DNA from: Schlegelella_A sp965246805
GTDB taxonomy: Bacteria > Pseudomonadota > Gammaproteobacteria > Burkholderiales > Burkholderiaceae_C
Length of the DNA: 64,000 bases
Direction of reading: 5' to 3'
NCBI GenBank assembly: GCA_965246805.1
Contig: CBDFFO010000007.1
Coordinates: 248,001 to 312,000, forward strand
Part shown: one piece after another, positions 9,045 to 17,910 of the stretch
How positions within the stretch are numbered: position 1 is the first letter of the stretch
How the letters are laid out: each line of letters opens with the position of its first letter
Notes under the pieces: generated by a model
Told to the model about the DNA's origin: nothing
What the model saw: only the letters and a program-made list of their open reading frames with translations
Database searches by the model: none
Translations under genes and position numbers: made by a program

Positions 9045-10172
9045 TCAGGCCGCCATCGACTCCGTGTGACCCTGCTCTGCCGCGAGCCGTTGTCCGAACA
9101 CGCGACGGAAGTGAACCAGCGGCGCATCGGCGATGATGGCCATCAGCGGCATGTCGGGATCGAGATCGATCGCGACCTGCTGCGCCTCGATGAGCGCCTT
9201 GTCTTCCATGAAGCCTTCTTCGAGGCTGTTGCGAGTCGAGAGCGCGATGTTCGAATCGCGCAGATCGAAGTCGTGCAGGTAGTTCCAGAAGAAATGCGTG
9301 GTGCGCCGTGTCTCGGGCGTCATGAACTGACAGTTGCGGTACTGGCGCGCGCCTTCCCGGTTGCCGTTCTCGGCGCCGCTGCCGGACGGTGCGAAGAGCG
9401 TCTCCATGAAGAACATGCCCGGCACGCGCATCTCGCCGATGTTGCGGCGATCGACCTTCGCGGTCTTGTCGGGGATCACCTTCTTGTGATACGGCGGCGC
9501 GTCGCTGTCCATGTTCCAGCGCTCGACGCGAAAGCCGTCGGCGAGGCGCTCCATGTTGATCTTCTTCGTCTTGTACGCGTACTCCTCGGAGCCGCCGAGC
9601 GTCTTCGTGTGCACGAAAGCGAGGTGCGCGAAGTCGGCGAGGTTGTCGACGATGAAGAGCCAGTTCGCCTTGTAGTGCATATAGCCCGGCATGCCTCGCC
9701 ACGCCGGGTCGTGCAACGGCGCGTAGTCGGGAACGCTCGCCACGTCGGCGAGCGCCGGGTCGCCCATCCAGATCCAGACCAGATGATCGCGTTCCACGAT
9801 CGGAAAGCTGCGCACGCCGAGCTTGGCAGGAATGATGTCCTGCCCCGGGATCTGCACGCACTTGCCGGTCGCGTCGAACTTCATGCCGTGATACATGCAG
9901 CGGACGCAATCGCCCTCGATGCGGCCCATCGAGAGCGGAGCCCCGCGGTGGCAACAGCGGTCTTCGAGAGCGACGATTTTGCCGCTCTCGCCGCGAAAGA
10001 TCAGGACCGGCTTCTCAAGCAGGGTGCGCGCGAGTTTGGCGCCGTCGATCAGCTCGTGATCCCATGCCGCCACGTACCAGACATTCTTCAGGAACACGGG
10101 CTCGTCACGGCTCGTGCTGACGCTCGGATTGAGGGCATTGGCGGGCGACGTGGCGTGAATCGGGATGCTCAT
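9045..10172 (-). CDS. Rieske non-heme iron oxygenase, VanA-like
   Basis: Oxygenase component of a two- or three-component aromatic ring-demethylating or hydroxylating system, 375 residues. The N-terminal Rieske [2Fe-2S] site reads CCHRGAPLS...CMYHG, and the catalytic mononuclear iron site is NLADFAHLAFVH. The closest functional model is vanillate O-demethylase VanA, which forms protocatechuate, but related phenylpropionate/DdmC-type enzymes share these motifs. ATG at 10172 has an AGGAGAC ribosome site. No ferredoxin/reductase partner (vanB) is adjacent, so electrons must come from a protein encoded elsewhere. pcaHG in this window could consume protocatechuate. Confidence 0.85.
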   Translation of the reverse strand: MSIPIHATSPANALNPSVSTSRDEPVFLKNVWYVAAWDHELIDGAKLARTLLEKPVLIFRGESGKIVALEDRCCHRGAPLSMGRIEGDCVRCMYHGMKFDATGKCVQIPGQDIIPAKLGVRSFPIVERDHLVWIWMGDPALADVASVPDYAPLHDPAWRGMPGYMHYKANWLFIVDNLADFAHLAFVHTKTLGGSEEYAYKTKKINMERLADGFRVERWNMDSDAPPYHKKVIPDKTAKVDRRNIGEMRVPGMFFMETLFAPSGSGAENGNREGARQYRNCQFMTPETRRTTHFFWNYLHDFDLRDSNIALSTRNSLEEGFMEDKALIEAQQVAIDLDPDMPLMAIIADAPLVHFRRVFGQRLAAEQGHTESMAA

Positions 10173-10356
10173 GACGGTGTCTCCTGGCGCGGCTGCGCAG
10201 TACGGGCGGAGCCTAAGGGCGCGGCAAAGTCTACTGTGCGGGATAAAGCCGCGCATCGGGTTTCCTCCCGCGAATGCGTGAAGATGGGCACTTCGAACAC
10301 CGTGCCGCGTGTCGGGCACGAAGCCGCTCGTTACGCGATCACCGAAGGAGTACCCG

Positions 10357-10992
10357 ATGCTCGAAAAACTGCCCGACGTGCTCGGGCATGCGCTGCGAGG
10401 CCAGCGCGCCGGACTCGACAAGATCGTGCTCCACCAACTCGACCTTCGCCAAGGCGAGGCCGCCATCGATTTGAAGAGTCTGGCGTTCATCGACCATGCG
10501 CCGATCCCCGAGCGGTACACGGCCGACGGTGCGGGCGTGTCGCCGCCGCTGCATTGGAGCGCGCTGCCTCCAGGCGCCGATTCGCTGCTTCTCGTCGTCG
10601 AGGACGCCGATGCGCCGACGCCGCAGCCGCTCGTGCATGCGATCGTGGTCGATCTGGCCGCCGAAGATGGCGCGTTGGCCGAAGGCGCACTGGCCAGTGC
10701 CGGGCATGAGGGCGTGGGTTTGCACGCCGGGCGCAATTCGTTGCTGCAGACGCGCTGGTTGCCACCCGATCCGCCACCGGGGCACGGCGTCCATCGATAC
10801 GCGTTTCAGCTGTTCGCGTTGGCGGGCGCCGCGCCGTTTACCGACACGCCCGGTCGCGAAGCCGTGCTCGAAACCCTGCGCGAGCACGCGGTGGCGAGTG
10901 GCCTGCTGATCGGCACCTACGAAAGGGCCGACACCTCGATCAGGATCGACGCGATCGACGACACCAGGGTCGGCGCCGGACCCGCGACTTGA
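10357..10992 (+). CDS. YbhB/YbcL family (PEBP-like) protein
   Basis: Member of the phosphatidylethanolamine-binding / Raf kinase inhibitor-like family, 211 residues, with unknown ligand in bacteria. Visible family motifs are TADGAGVSPPLHW, the VVEDADAP acidic loop of the ligand pocket, PLVHAIVVDL, and PPPGHGVHRYAFQLFAL. The start at 10357 is chosen because AAGGAG lies 6 nt upstream and the preceding in-frame residues look non-coding. Divergent from the Rieske oxygenase across 184 bp. Confidence 0.88.
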   Translation: MLEKLPDVLGHALRGQRAGLDKIVLHQLDLRQGEAAIDLKSLAFIDHAPIPERYTADGAGVSPPLHWSALPPGADSLLLVVEDADAPTPQPLVHAIVVDLAAEDGALAEGALASAGHEGVGLHAGRNSLLQTRWLPPDPPPGHGVHRYAFQLFALAGAAPFTDTPGREAVLETLREHAVASGLLIGTYERADTSIRIDAIDDTRVGAGPAT

Positions 10993-11035
10993 GCTCCGCG
11001 CGACGCAGCCGGGGCGCGCACGAGACAATCGGCGA

Positions 11036-11260
11036 GTGTGCCCGCAACTCCGTCACGCTCATCGTTCCGTCGACGCCGGCAGCTTGCGCTGTGTCACGCA
11101 TTTCACCGATCGAGCCTCGGGCCGCGAGTGGCGCGAGATGCACGGCTTCGGCTGGTGCGCCTTCGACGGCAGCGACGCGCTGTGGCTGCTGCGAGAGAAG
11201 ATCGATCTCGACGCCGTGTACGAGCGCCTGCCGATGTCGCCGGTCCCGCTGGCCGCTTGA
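11036..11260 (+). CDS. Small conserved-looking hypothetical protein
   Basis: A 74-codon ORF beginning with GTG. I do not recognise a family. Support for coding: strong G/C bias at third positions throughout, a protein-like composition (THFTDRASGREWREMHGFG, then AFDGSDALWLLREKIDLDAVYERLP), and a position 30 bp before the same-strand methyltransferase gene, suggesting co-transcription. No signal peptide or membrane segment. Confidence 0.5.
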   Translation: MCPQLRHAHRSVDAGSLRCVTHFTDRASGREWREMHGFGWCAFDGSDALWLLREKIDLDAVYERLPMSPVPLAA

Positions 11261-11290
11261 GGGCAGAGGCGGCTGGATGAGCGCGAAGCC

Positions 11291-12664
11291 GTGACGAGCG
11301 CGCTGTCACCGACGAGCGCCTTCACCCAGCTGCTGCGCGAGGCGATCGACACGCACCGCTTCGAGAAGCTGGTGCTGGCGAAACGGCGTTCGGTGCCGCC
11401 GGATGGCGATCGCGCGTCGGCAGCCTCGGCCGGCGACGACCGCGACCTGAAACGCCTGTCGGTGCGCTTGATCCAGCTGCGCGGCGAGGCAATGCTTTCA
11501 CTGGTCCTCACCCACGCGACCAAGGACATCACGCGAAATCTTCTAATTGCCGACGGCATCGCCCACATCGAACGGTTGCTCGACGCGACGTTCAGCCACG
11601 CGCATCTGACGACGACCGGGGAGAGCATCGAACTTCGCCTCAGCCAGAAAGGTCGGCAGACCTTGCGGCGCACCCCCGCCTCCAGTTCGACGAAGGAGCC
11701 CGACCCTCGAAGACACTCCGCGCCGACGTTTTTCGCCGTCGCGCCGGGCGACGGTGAGGTCGACGCGATGTCGCACGACCAGCCGAAGCGGCGCTACGTC
11801 GACGTTTGTGCGCCGTATCTCGTTGCCCTCGGCGTTACCGATGCGCAGCATCGCGTGGTGCCGGCGATGGCGCGCAAATGGAAGCAGATCAACAAGTTCG
11901 TCGAGATCGTCGATCACGCGCTGGTCACGTCGGGCCTCGCGAGTCCGGCGGTGTCGGCGCGCGGCGCGGAAACGATCCGCATCGCCGACTTCGGCTGTGG
12001 CAAAGGCTACCTGACGTTCGCCGTTCACGAGCACGTCCTGCGCGCGCGCGACCTCGCGGTGCGCACCACCGGCGTCGAGCTGCGCGTCGACCTGGTCGAG
12101 GCGGCCAACCGCGTGGCCGCGGCCGCGCAGCTCGAGGGTCTGCACTTCGAAGCCGGTGACCTGCGCTCGCATCGACCCCCGGCGCTAGACGTGATGGTCG
12201 CGCTGCACGCCTGCGACACCGCGACCGATCATGCGATCCACCTCGGCCTCAACGCCGGCGCGCGCGTGATCATGTGTTCGCCGTGCTGTCACCGCGAGTT
12301 GCGTCCACAGATGGCGCGGCCCGCCGCGCTCGACCCGATGCTGCGCCACGGCGTGCACCTCGGGCAACAGGCCGAGATGGTGACCGACAGCCTGCGTGCG
12401 CTGTGGCTCGAGGCCGAGGGTTACGACGCGCAGGTGTTCGAGTTTGTCGCGCTCGAACACACCTCGAAGAACAAGATGATCCTGGCGGTGAAACGCGCCG
12501 ACACCGAGTCCCCGAAAGCCCGGGCGTTGGCGATGGGGGCCCGCGAGGAGATCGCGCGCATCAAGGCGTTCTATGCGATCGATGAGCAGTGCCTCGAGTC
12601 GTTGCGGCGGGCTCACGCGAAAGCTTCCGGCGCCAGCGAGACGAACGCCCTCAGCGGCGGTTGA
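11291..12664 (+). CDS. Class I SAM-dependent methyltransferase (METTL25/RRNAD-like domain)
   Basis: A 457-residue protein with a GTG start. The first ~160 residues form a separate poorly conserved domain (LVLAKRRSVPP, then LKRLSVRLIQLRGEAMLSLVL). The C-terminal half is a Rossmann methyltransferase: motif I IADFGCGKGYLTF, acidic loop TGVELRVDLVE, and the loop ALHACDTATDHAI followed by CSPCCHREL, typical of the Methyltransf_32 group that includes eukaryotic METTL25-like proteins. Substrate unknown, possibly RNA or protein. It may be co-transcribed with the small ORF upstream. Confidence 0.8.
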   Translation: MTSALSPTSAFTQLLREAIDTHRFEKLVLAKRRSVPPDGDRASAASAGDDRDLKRLSVRLIQLRGEAMLSLVLTHATKDITRNLLIADGIAHIERLLDATFSHAHLTTTGESIELRLSQKGRQTLRRTPASSSTKEPDPRRHSAPTFFAVAPGDGEVDAMSHDQPKRRYVDVCAPYLVALGVTDAQHRVVPAMARKWKQINKFVEIVDHALVTSGLASPAVSARGAETIRIADFGCGKGYLTFAVHEHVLRARDLAVRTTGVELRVDLVEAANRVAAAAQLEGLHFEAGDLRSHRPPALDVMVALHACDTATDHAIHLGLNAGARVIMCSPCCHRELRPQMARPAALDPMLRHGVHLGQQAEMVTDSLRALWLEAEGYDAQVFEFVALEHTSKNKMILAVKRADTESPKARALAMGAREEIARIKAFYAIDEQCLESLRRAHAKASGASETNALSGG

Positions 12665-12859
12665 AGCGCTGAACTCGATGCAGGCGGTCGGGCGGTCGCG
12701 AGCGCGTCGACCCGATTCTCTCTGTCACCCCCGATGCGCTGCTGCACGCCCGCGCCGCGCGACATCGCGGCCCGAGGACGTGGGACGCTTTGATCATGAG
12801 CTTCTGCCTGACCGCGTTCGCGCGCTGCAGCGAACGCGCTTCGGCGCCGTTCGTTTGAC

Positions 12860-14131
12860 TCAGGTGCAGGGAACGATGCGGAACTCGACCCGGCGATCGA
12901 GCACGTCGAAGCCGTTGTCGGTGCCGCTGCCGACGATGTTCTCGCGAAAGCCGACGCCGATCGCGGTCGTCTTGGCGGCGAGTGCCGGGGCTTCGGCCGC
13001 GAGCTTCTGGCGGATCACGACGGCGCGCTTTTCCGACAAGGTTTCATTGACGTTGGGCGGCCCGCTGTTGCTGGTGTGGCCGACGACCTTCATGCACTTG
13101 CCGGTGTACACCGTTTCGCGCGCGATCTGGCGCAGCCACATGCCGTACGAGCCGCTGATCTTGCTGTCCTGCCAGAACTCGGTGCTGCCCGGGTTGAACA
13201 GGAATTTCACGCCGAGTTCGTTGTACGCGATGCCTAGCGCGACCACCTTGCCGAAGGCCTGCTCGGCTTCGACGGTGCGGCCCAGCTTCATGTTCGCGAG
13301 GTAGATCCCGCTCTGCACGCGCAGCTGTTCGCCGGCTGGCGTCGACAGCACGCTCTGGTACTGGCCGAGCGCGTCGCGATAGCGCTCGGCGTTGTAGAGG
13401 GTGGTCGCCTCGTTGATCACCGCGGCGGCGGCGATGCGCTCGAGGTAGTAGGTGTCGGCACGTTTGCCGGCCTTGGTGGCGGCGGTCCGCGCATAGCCTT
13501 CGCTCACCTTGTCCTTGATGATGATCGGGCTGTCGCGGAAGTATCTCGACGGGGAGTTGTCCAGGTTCTCCTCAAACGACAGCGCCGTGGCCTGGGCCAC
13601 GACGTTGCCGGTCTTCAGATCGGTGAGCGCGAGGTTGAGGCGGACGCTGCGCTTGGCCGCCGCGCTCACCGCGCGCGACATCGTGCCGGTGAGGAGGTAC
13701 TGCGCTTTCTGCAGGTTGGCTGGCTGGAACGCCAGCATCTCGAACCGGTCGTAGCGCAACGACATCCGTTCGGTGACGAGACGCTCGAGGTTGACGGTGG
13801 TGGCGGTGGCCTGTTCGCCGGTGGTGTCGAGCATCGGATCGAGCACGATTGTGCGACGCGGTGCTTTCGGGTCGGCCGGTGACAGCATCTGTTCGAGGCT
13901 CGCCAGGAACGCCGGCAACTTTCCGGTCTGGGCCACCAGATCATCGGTGGCGTTGGCCGCAGCCTTTTCGAAGGCGACCGGTTCTTCTGCGCCGCAGGCA
14001 ACGAGCAAGCTGACGGCGAATGCGAACCCGATGCCGCACCACAGCCGCTGCAACGAAAGGCCGGCGGCACCACGTTCGACGGCGGCGCCTTGCGGCGTCG
14101 ACACGGGCACGGGCGACCCGCACAGGCTCAT
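12860..14131 (-). CDS. OmpA-family lipoprotein paired with kinase-like protein
   Basis: A 423-residue protein predicted to be lipid-anchored: the lipobox LVAC ends at Cys46, after a hydrophobic segment. The signal is unusually far from the ATG, so the true start may be an internal TTG nearer residue 25. The middle region (LERLVTERM...YLLTGTMSRAV, then NLALTDLKTGNVVAQAT) resembles LpoB/CsgG-like lipoproteins and is followed by a repeat-type segment. The C-terminus (from about residue 320) is an OmpA-like peptidoglycan-binding domain with VGHTSNSG and the NVNETLSEKRAVVI helix. Its ATG overlaps the stop of the upstream kinase-like gene by 4 nt, so the two are translationally coupled. Confidence 0.85.
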   Translation of the reverse strand: MSLCGSPVPVSTPQGAAVERGAAGLSLQRLWCGIGFAFAVSLLVACGAEEPVAFEKAAANATDDLVAQTGKLPAFLASLEQMLSPADPKAPRRTIVLDPMLDTTGEQATATTVNLERLVTERMSLRYDRFEMLAFQPANLQKAQYLLTGTMSRAVSAAAKRSVRLNLALTDLKTGNVVAQATALSFEENLDNSPSRYFRDSPIIIKDKVSEGYARTAATKAGKRADTYYLERIAAAAVINEATTLYNAERYRDALGQYQSVLSTPAGEQLRVQSGIYLANMKLGRTVEAEQAFGKVVALGIAYNELGVKFLFNPGSTEFWQDSKISGSYGMWLRQIARETVYTGKCMKVVGHTSNSGPPNVNETLSEKRAVVIRQKLAAEAPALAAKTTAIGVGFRENIVGSGTDNGFDVLDRRVEFRIVPCT

Positions 14132-16053
14132 CGCTGGCACTCTTTCTTGTAGAACGCCGCGTCCGCCGGCGTCATGGGTTCTAGCGACACCTTTTGCAGG
14201 ATCTCGACGCAACGCGCTTGCCGGCTCGACTCGGATATCGGCTGCGGGCTGTCGGCTGCCGGCGCGGTGCCCGGGCGGGCCCCGGTGGCTTCGGGAACAG
14301 CCGTCCGCGCGACGGCGTCGGGTGGCGGCAGCGGTGCCATGGCCGTGCCCGGCGGGCGTGCAGGCGTGGCCGGCGCGGCGACGGGCGGCGGCGAGATCGT
14401 GGCTTGCGGGATGGCAAGGACCGGCGCCTCGGCGTTGCCTTCGACATCCGACTTCGCAAGCCACACCGCGAGACCGATCAGCGCAAGCGAGAGGATCGCG
14501 ATGCCCGCCTTGGCGGCGATACCGAAGCGCTCGAAGAAGGGCCTGAATTCGAGCGAGGCCGAGAAATCGACGTCAGGATTCACTTCCGATGGTTCGCCCG
14601 AGCGCTCGTGGGCGGCCGCGATGCGCGCGGCGCGGGGCGACAGTGTTTTTTGGGCGGGCTTGCCGCCGGCCGCCGTGTGGGTGGCACCGTGCGCCCTCGA
14701 GCCCGCCGGCATCGAGTCGAGGGCGCCGGGCTTGCTGCTTGACGGTCGGCCGAGCGCGCCCGGGCGGCTGCGTGAACCGCTCGCGCCGAGTTCGCCCGGT
14801 CGGCTCGAGCCGCCCAATTCATCGGGCCGGCTGTGGCGACCGGCGCTGTCGAGCACACCCGGGCGGCTGTGGCGCGCGCCGGAGCTCAACCCACCGGGCA
14901 ACATGGTCGAAGGTGCGTCGTTGAACGCGCCAGGGAGCGAGCGCCGCGCAGCGATGTTGCTGGCATGGCCGTTCGGCACCGTGATTTCGTCGGGCCCACG
15001 TGTCGTGTCGACCACAAAGGGCTCGAGCATGAGGTCGCGCAGCGCGCTGAGCGCGATCGCTTCGTTCGGGGCCTCGATGTCGTGCATCAGGTTGCGGAAC
15101 TGCGCATGATCGCGCGGCCGCGCGTCGGCTTGCAACGACAGTGCGGCGTCGATCGCGTGCAGGAACGAGTCGCTGTAGAGCGAGGCCGCGGCATCTCTCA
15201 GCTTTAACACACCGTCGCGTGCGAGGCGCTCGGGTGCGGGCATTGGCGCCACGCCCGTGATCGCGGTGTAGAGCACCGCCGCCAGCGCATACAGGTCGGT
15301 CCACGCGCCTTGTGTTCCGGGCGCGCCGTCGCCGTACTGCTCGATCGCGGCGTAGCCGGGCTTTAGCGACATCGCGAGCGTGTGGGTCTCGCCCTCGACG
15401 ACGCGACGAGCGGCCGCGAAATCCAGCAGCACCGGGCCGAGTTCGGTCAGGCGGATGTTGTCCGGACCGATGTGGTGGTGGTAGAAGCCGGCCTCATGCA
15501 TCACGGTCACGGCGTCGAGGATCGGCCGCAGCCAGGTGCGCAGTTCCGCTTCGGTCGGGACGTGGCCGAGTTCGGCCAACGCATGGCTGAGGTCCGGTCC
15601 CTCGTAATACGGCATCACCATGTACGCGGTGCCGTTCTCTTCCCAAAAGCGATAGACCTTGACCAGCGATGGATGATCGAAACGCGCGAGCAGACGCGCC
15701 TCGTTGAGGAAACTTTTCAGGCCCGCGCGATACGTGTCCGCGCTTTGATCCGAGCGCACGCCGACGAACGATGCAGCGGCGGCCCGCTTTGCCATTGAGA
15801 CCGGCATGTATTCTTTGATCGCCACCCGCCGCCGCAACGAATGGTCGTGGGCGATGTAGACGATCGCGAAGCTGGCCTCACTGAGCACGCCCGTGATCTC
15901 GTAGTCGCGCAACCGGGTGCCGACTGGGAGCGCGTGCACGCCCGACGCGTTGCCGCGCGCGCCGCGTCCCGCCGTGGCTCGCGCGCTGCCGTTGGCACGG
16001 GTGCGCTCGTGATCAGGCGTCGCTGGCATCAAAGGATTGTTCGCGGGAGGCAT
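14128..16053 (-). CDS. Eukaryotic-type Ser/Thr kinase-like membrane protein, probable pseudokinase
   Basis: A 641-residue protein with a kinase fold at residues 45-340, a low-complexity linker with repeated (S)RPG-L units (about 385-450), one transmembrane helix (about 513-533), and a periplasmic Pro/Ala-rich tail. The fold keeps the VAIK lysine (Lys80), helix-C Glu118, Asn199 and Asp211. However, the glycine loop reads LSEASFAIVY with all three glycines replaced, the HRD triad is His-His-His (192-194), the following lysine is Gly196, and DFG is DFA. Loss of the catalytic Asp argues for a pseudokinase that may only bind nucleotide. Start ATG 16053 is preferred over an upstream TTG. Overlaps the OmpA-like lipoprotein by 4 nt, suggesting an envelope-sensing pair. 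Confidence 0.85.
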   Translation of the reverse strand: MPPANNPLMPATPDHERTRANGSARATAGRGARGNASGVHALPVGTRLRDYEITGVLSEASFAIVYIAHDHSLRRRVAIKEYMPVSMAKRAAAASFVGVRSDQSADTYRAGLKSFLNEARLLARFDHPSLVKVYRFWEENGTAYMVMPYYEGPDLSHALAELGHVPTEAELRTWLRPILDAVTVMHEAGFYHHHIGPDNIRLTELGPVLLDFAAARRVVEGETHTLAMSLKPGYAAIEQYGDGAPGTQGAWTDLYALAAVLYTAITGVAPMPAPERLARDGVLKLRDAAASLYSDSFLHAIDAALSLQADARPRDHAQFRNLMHDIEAPNEAIALSALRDLMLEPFVVDTTRGPDEITVPNGHASNIAARRSLPGAFNDAPSTMLPGGLSSGARHSRPGVLDSAGRHSRPDELGGSSRPGELGASGSRSRPGALGRPSSSKPGALDSMPAGSRAHGATHTAAGGKPAQKTLSPRAARIAAAHERSGEPSEVNPDVDFSASLEFRPFFERFGIAAKAGIAILSLALIGLAVWLAKSDVEGNAEAPVLAIPQATISPPPVAAPATPARPPGTAMAPLPPPDAVARTAVPEATGARPGTAPAADSPQPISESSRQARCVEILQKVSLEPMTPADAAFYKKECQR

Positions 16054-16324
16054 TGAGCGGGCGGTCTTTGGTGGCGCGCAGCCAGGGCAAGCACTTGCGC
16101 ACAACGTCAATTGTCACGCCAGGGGGGTGCGTACTCCGGATCCAAACCCTTCGGCGCGGGGCACGAATTCACGTGTTCGTCGTACCTGGACATCGCCGAC
16201 GGAACAATCACCACGGTGCACCGAAGCTCGCGTCACCTGCCGGGGCTGCTTCTTCGAGTGTCGGCTGAGCCCTCACGGCTCTCGGTCCAAGGGACGCGCA
16301 CGTGCCGTGCCGGATGGAGCTTCG

Positions 16325-16657
16325 TCAGGCGCCGAAGAAATGCTTAAAGACTTCGGGCGCGTGAACCTCGCGCATCGCAACCCCTTTGACCGGTTCCCGA
16401 AAGGGCTGTTCCGGCAGACTGTCGTCAAGTTCAGCGGGCCGCGTCGCGTCCCATGCAGCCGAGGCATGCTCGAGCTCGTGGTGGATCGCGATCGGCGGTC
16501 GACGCGGGACTTTGGGCTGCGCTGCCCGGCCTCGGGCGACGAGTCGCTCCGACAACGAATCGGCCAGCGAAGGCAATTCCTCCCATTCGATCGCGCCCTG
16601 GTGGTCGCGTGGACGGAACAGATCAGAGAGGTGGATGGCGGACGGCGTGTAGTGCAT
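16325..16657 (-). CDS. Hypothetical protein
   Basis: A 110-residue ORF that I cannot assign to a family. Evidence for coding is a consistently G/C-rich third position and a natural composition, including IEWEELPSLADSLSERLV and a C-terminal VAMREVHAPEVFKHFFGA. No signal peptide, membrane helix or known motif. It lies on the same strand as the kinase-like gene but 271 bp upstream of it, and that gap holds nothing I can identify. Confidence 0.6.
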   Translation of the reverse strand: MHYTPSAIHLSDLFRPRDHQGAIEWEELPSLADSLSERLVARGRAAQPKVPRRPPIAIHHELEHASAAWDATRPAELDDSLPEQPFREPVKGVAMREVHAPEVFKHFFGA

Positions 16658-16820
16658 GGCGATGGGCCCGGTCGCGTTCGATGATGTGGACTATCAAACG
16701 CATCTCCTGGTCATGCTGGGCCGATAAGACCCCGAATGGCGAGCCAGTTCCACAAGCCTTAAAAACGCGAGGGCGCCGTGAAATGTCGGCACCGCTCGCC
16801 CTACCGAAGTGGCTTGAGCC

Positions 16821-17327
16821 TCAACGCATGCGCACTTCGCCGTGTTCACCCAGATTGATCGGCGGCTTTCCGGTCACCACCGCCTTCGCCATCTCGAACA
16901 TCTGAACGATCTTGCTTTCCTTCACGTCCCAGAAATTGGCGTGGATGATGCGGACCTCGACCAGCGCCAGATCCGGGTCGGCAGCGCCGCCCGGAAACCA
17001 CGCCTCTGCCATCTTGTTCCAGAGCTGCTGCTTCTTGGCCATGTCTTCGATGATCGCTGCGGTGCCCGACACCGAGACGTAACTGTCGTTCGACGGGTTC
17101 GCATAGACGACGTTGACCGTTGGGTCGGCCTTCACGTCATCGACCGGGTCACCCTTTTTCGACATGAAGAACCAAAGGCTCTTTGTTTCGTCGATGTCCT
17201 TGTTTTGCGTGGTCATCGGACGCGCGTGCAAGTGGCCGTTCGCGTGTCGTGTCGTGAACATCGCGAACTTGATGTCCTTGATGAGCTCCCAGAGCAGCTT
17301 CGTCTGGTCGTCGGTCGTGTTCGTCAT
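16821..17327 (-). CDS. Pyridoxamine 5'-phosphate oxidase-fold general stress protein
   Basis: A 168-residue split-barrel flavin-binding protein of the general stress protein 26 type. Diagnostic segments are LIKDIKFAMFTTRHANGHLHARPM, shown here by FAMFTTR and LHARPM, then SLWFFMSKKGDPVDDV and VVYANPSNDSYVSVSG. Such proteins bind FMN or related cofactors, and physiological substrates are mostly unknown. The ATG at 17327 is chosen because the fold begins right after it; upstream in-frame sequence overlaps the neighbouring terminator region. Confidence 0.88.
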   Translation of the reverse strand: MTNTTDDQTKLLWELIKDIKFAMFTTRHANGHLHARPMTTQNKDIDETKSLWFFMSKKGDPVDDVKADPTVNVVYANPSNDSYVSVSGTAAIIEDMAKKQQLWNKMAEAWFPGGAADPDLALVEVRIIHANFWDVKESKIVQMFEMAKAVVTGKPPINLGEHGEVRMR

Positions 17328-17402
17328 GGGATGCTTTCGCTGTGTCGTCAATGGGGCCCCGCATGCGATCGCGCCTGGAGCCTGAAAACCATTGAAGCAT
17401 CG

Positions 17403-17441
17403 CGCAAAAGAAAGCCCGGTCAGGCTGGACCTGACCGGGCT
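17403..17441 (-). terminator. Strong intrinsic terminator after MxKDx gene
   Basis: A perfect 12-bp stem AGCCCGGTCAGG (17413-17424) / CCTGACCGGGCT (17430-17441) with a 5-nt loop. On the minus strand it is followed by TTTCTTTTG, a U-rich tail, 30 nt after the stop codon of the MxKDx repeat gene. It insulates the stress-protein gene downstream. Confidence 0.9.
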
Positions 17442-17470
17442 GTAGGACGAGCGCCGCTTCGGGCGTCGAC

Positions 17471-17770
17471 TCACTTCTTCATTTCATCCTTCTTCATCAT
17501 GGCGTCGTCCTTTTTCATCATGGCGTCGTCCTTTTTCATCATGCCGTCGTGCTTCTTCATCATGTCCGAGCACATGGCGTCTTTCTTCATCATGGCATCG
17601 TCCTTCTTCATGCCGTCCTTCTTCGCCATGGCCATGTGATCTTTGCATTCCTCCATGGTCATCTCTTTCTTCATCATGGGATCGGCCTTCTTCATGTCGT
17701 CGGCGGCGAAGGTCGAAGAAGCCACGGCACACAGGGCAGCGGTGATCAGGGTGGTGGAGAACTTGTTCAT
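17471..17770 (-). CDS. Pentapeptide MXKDX repeat protein, exported
   Basis: A 99-residue periplasmic protein of the MxKDx repeat family found mainly in Proteobacteria. A clear signal peptide (MNKFSTTLITAALCAVASSTFA, cleaved before ADD) precedes a mature part built almost entirely of MKKDD/MMKKDDA units with two cysteines. High Met and Lys/Asp content suggests metal (perhaps copper) or oxidant binding, but that is inference; the family function is not established. AGAGGAAA ribosome site precedes ATG 17770. A strong terminator ends the monocistronic unit. Confidence 0.92.
   Translation of the reverse strand: MNKFSTTLITAALCAVASSTFAADDMKKADPMMKKEMTMEECKDHMAMAKKDGMKKDDAMMKKDAMCSDMMKKHDGMMKKDDAMMKKDDAMMKKDEMKK
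17495..17557 (-). repeat. 21-bp tandem repeat encoding MMKKDDA units
   Basis: Two perfect copies of a 21-nt unit (17495-17515 and 17516-17536) and a third diverged copy (17537-17557) inside the MxKDx gene. The identical copies indicate recent in-frame expansion by slippage or unequal recombination, which would change repeat number without breaking the frame. Confidence 0.9.
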
Positions 17771-17910
17771 GGGTTTCCTCTGGGGCTGATGACGGTGGAC
17801 CGTCGGGTTTGAATGCGGCAGCCCGGAGAGGGGTGCCAAACGTGGGTCGGATGACCACGCGAGATCTTACATCCCTGCGGGGGATGCCGCTTCCAGCTCA
17901 CCGCCGCCTG

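Noticed and set aside
8854..9069. 71-codon plus-strand ORF between the M61 and Rieske genes
   Set aside because: Arg/Gln/Ala-rich with no natural domain look, and its 3' end overlaps the Rieske oxygenase C-terminus.
16656..16727. Plus-strand mini-ORF of 23 residues (MAMGPVAFDDVDYQTHLLVM...)
   Set aside because: Composition looks protein-like, but it is very short, overlaps the start of the minus-strand hypothetical gene and has no ribosome site.
17870..17886. CATCCC/GGGATG inverted repeat upstream of the MxKDx gene and after the UdgX gene
   Set aside because: Short 6-bp stem without a T tract, and no regulator family suggested.
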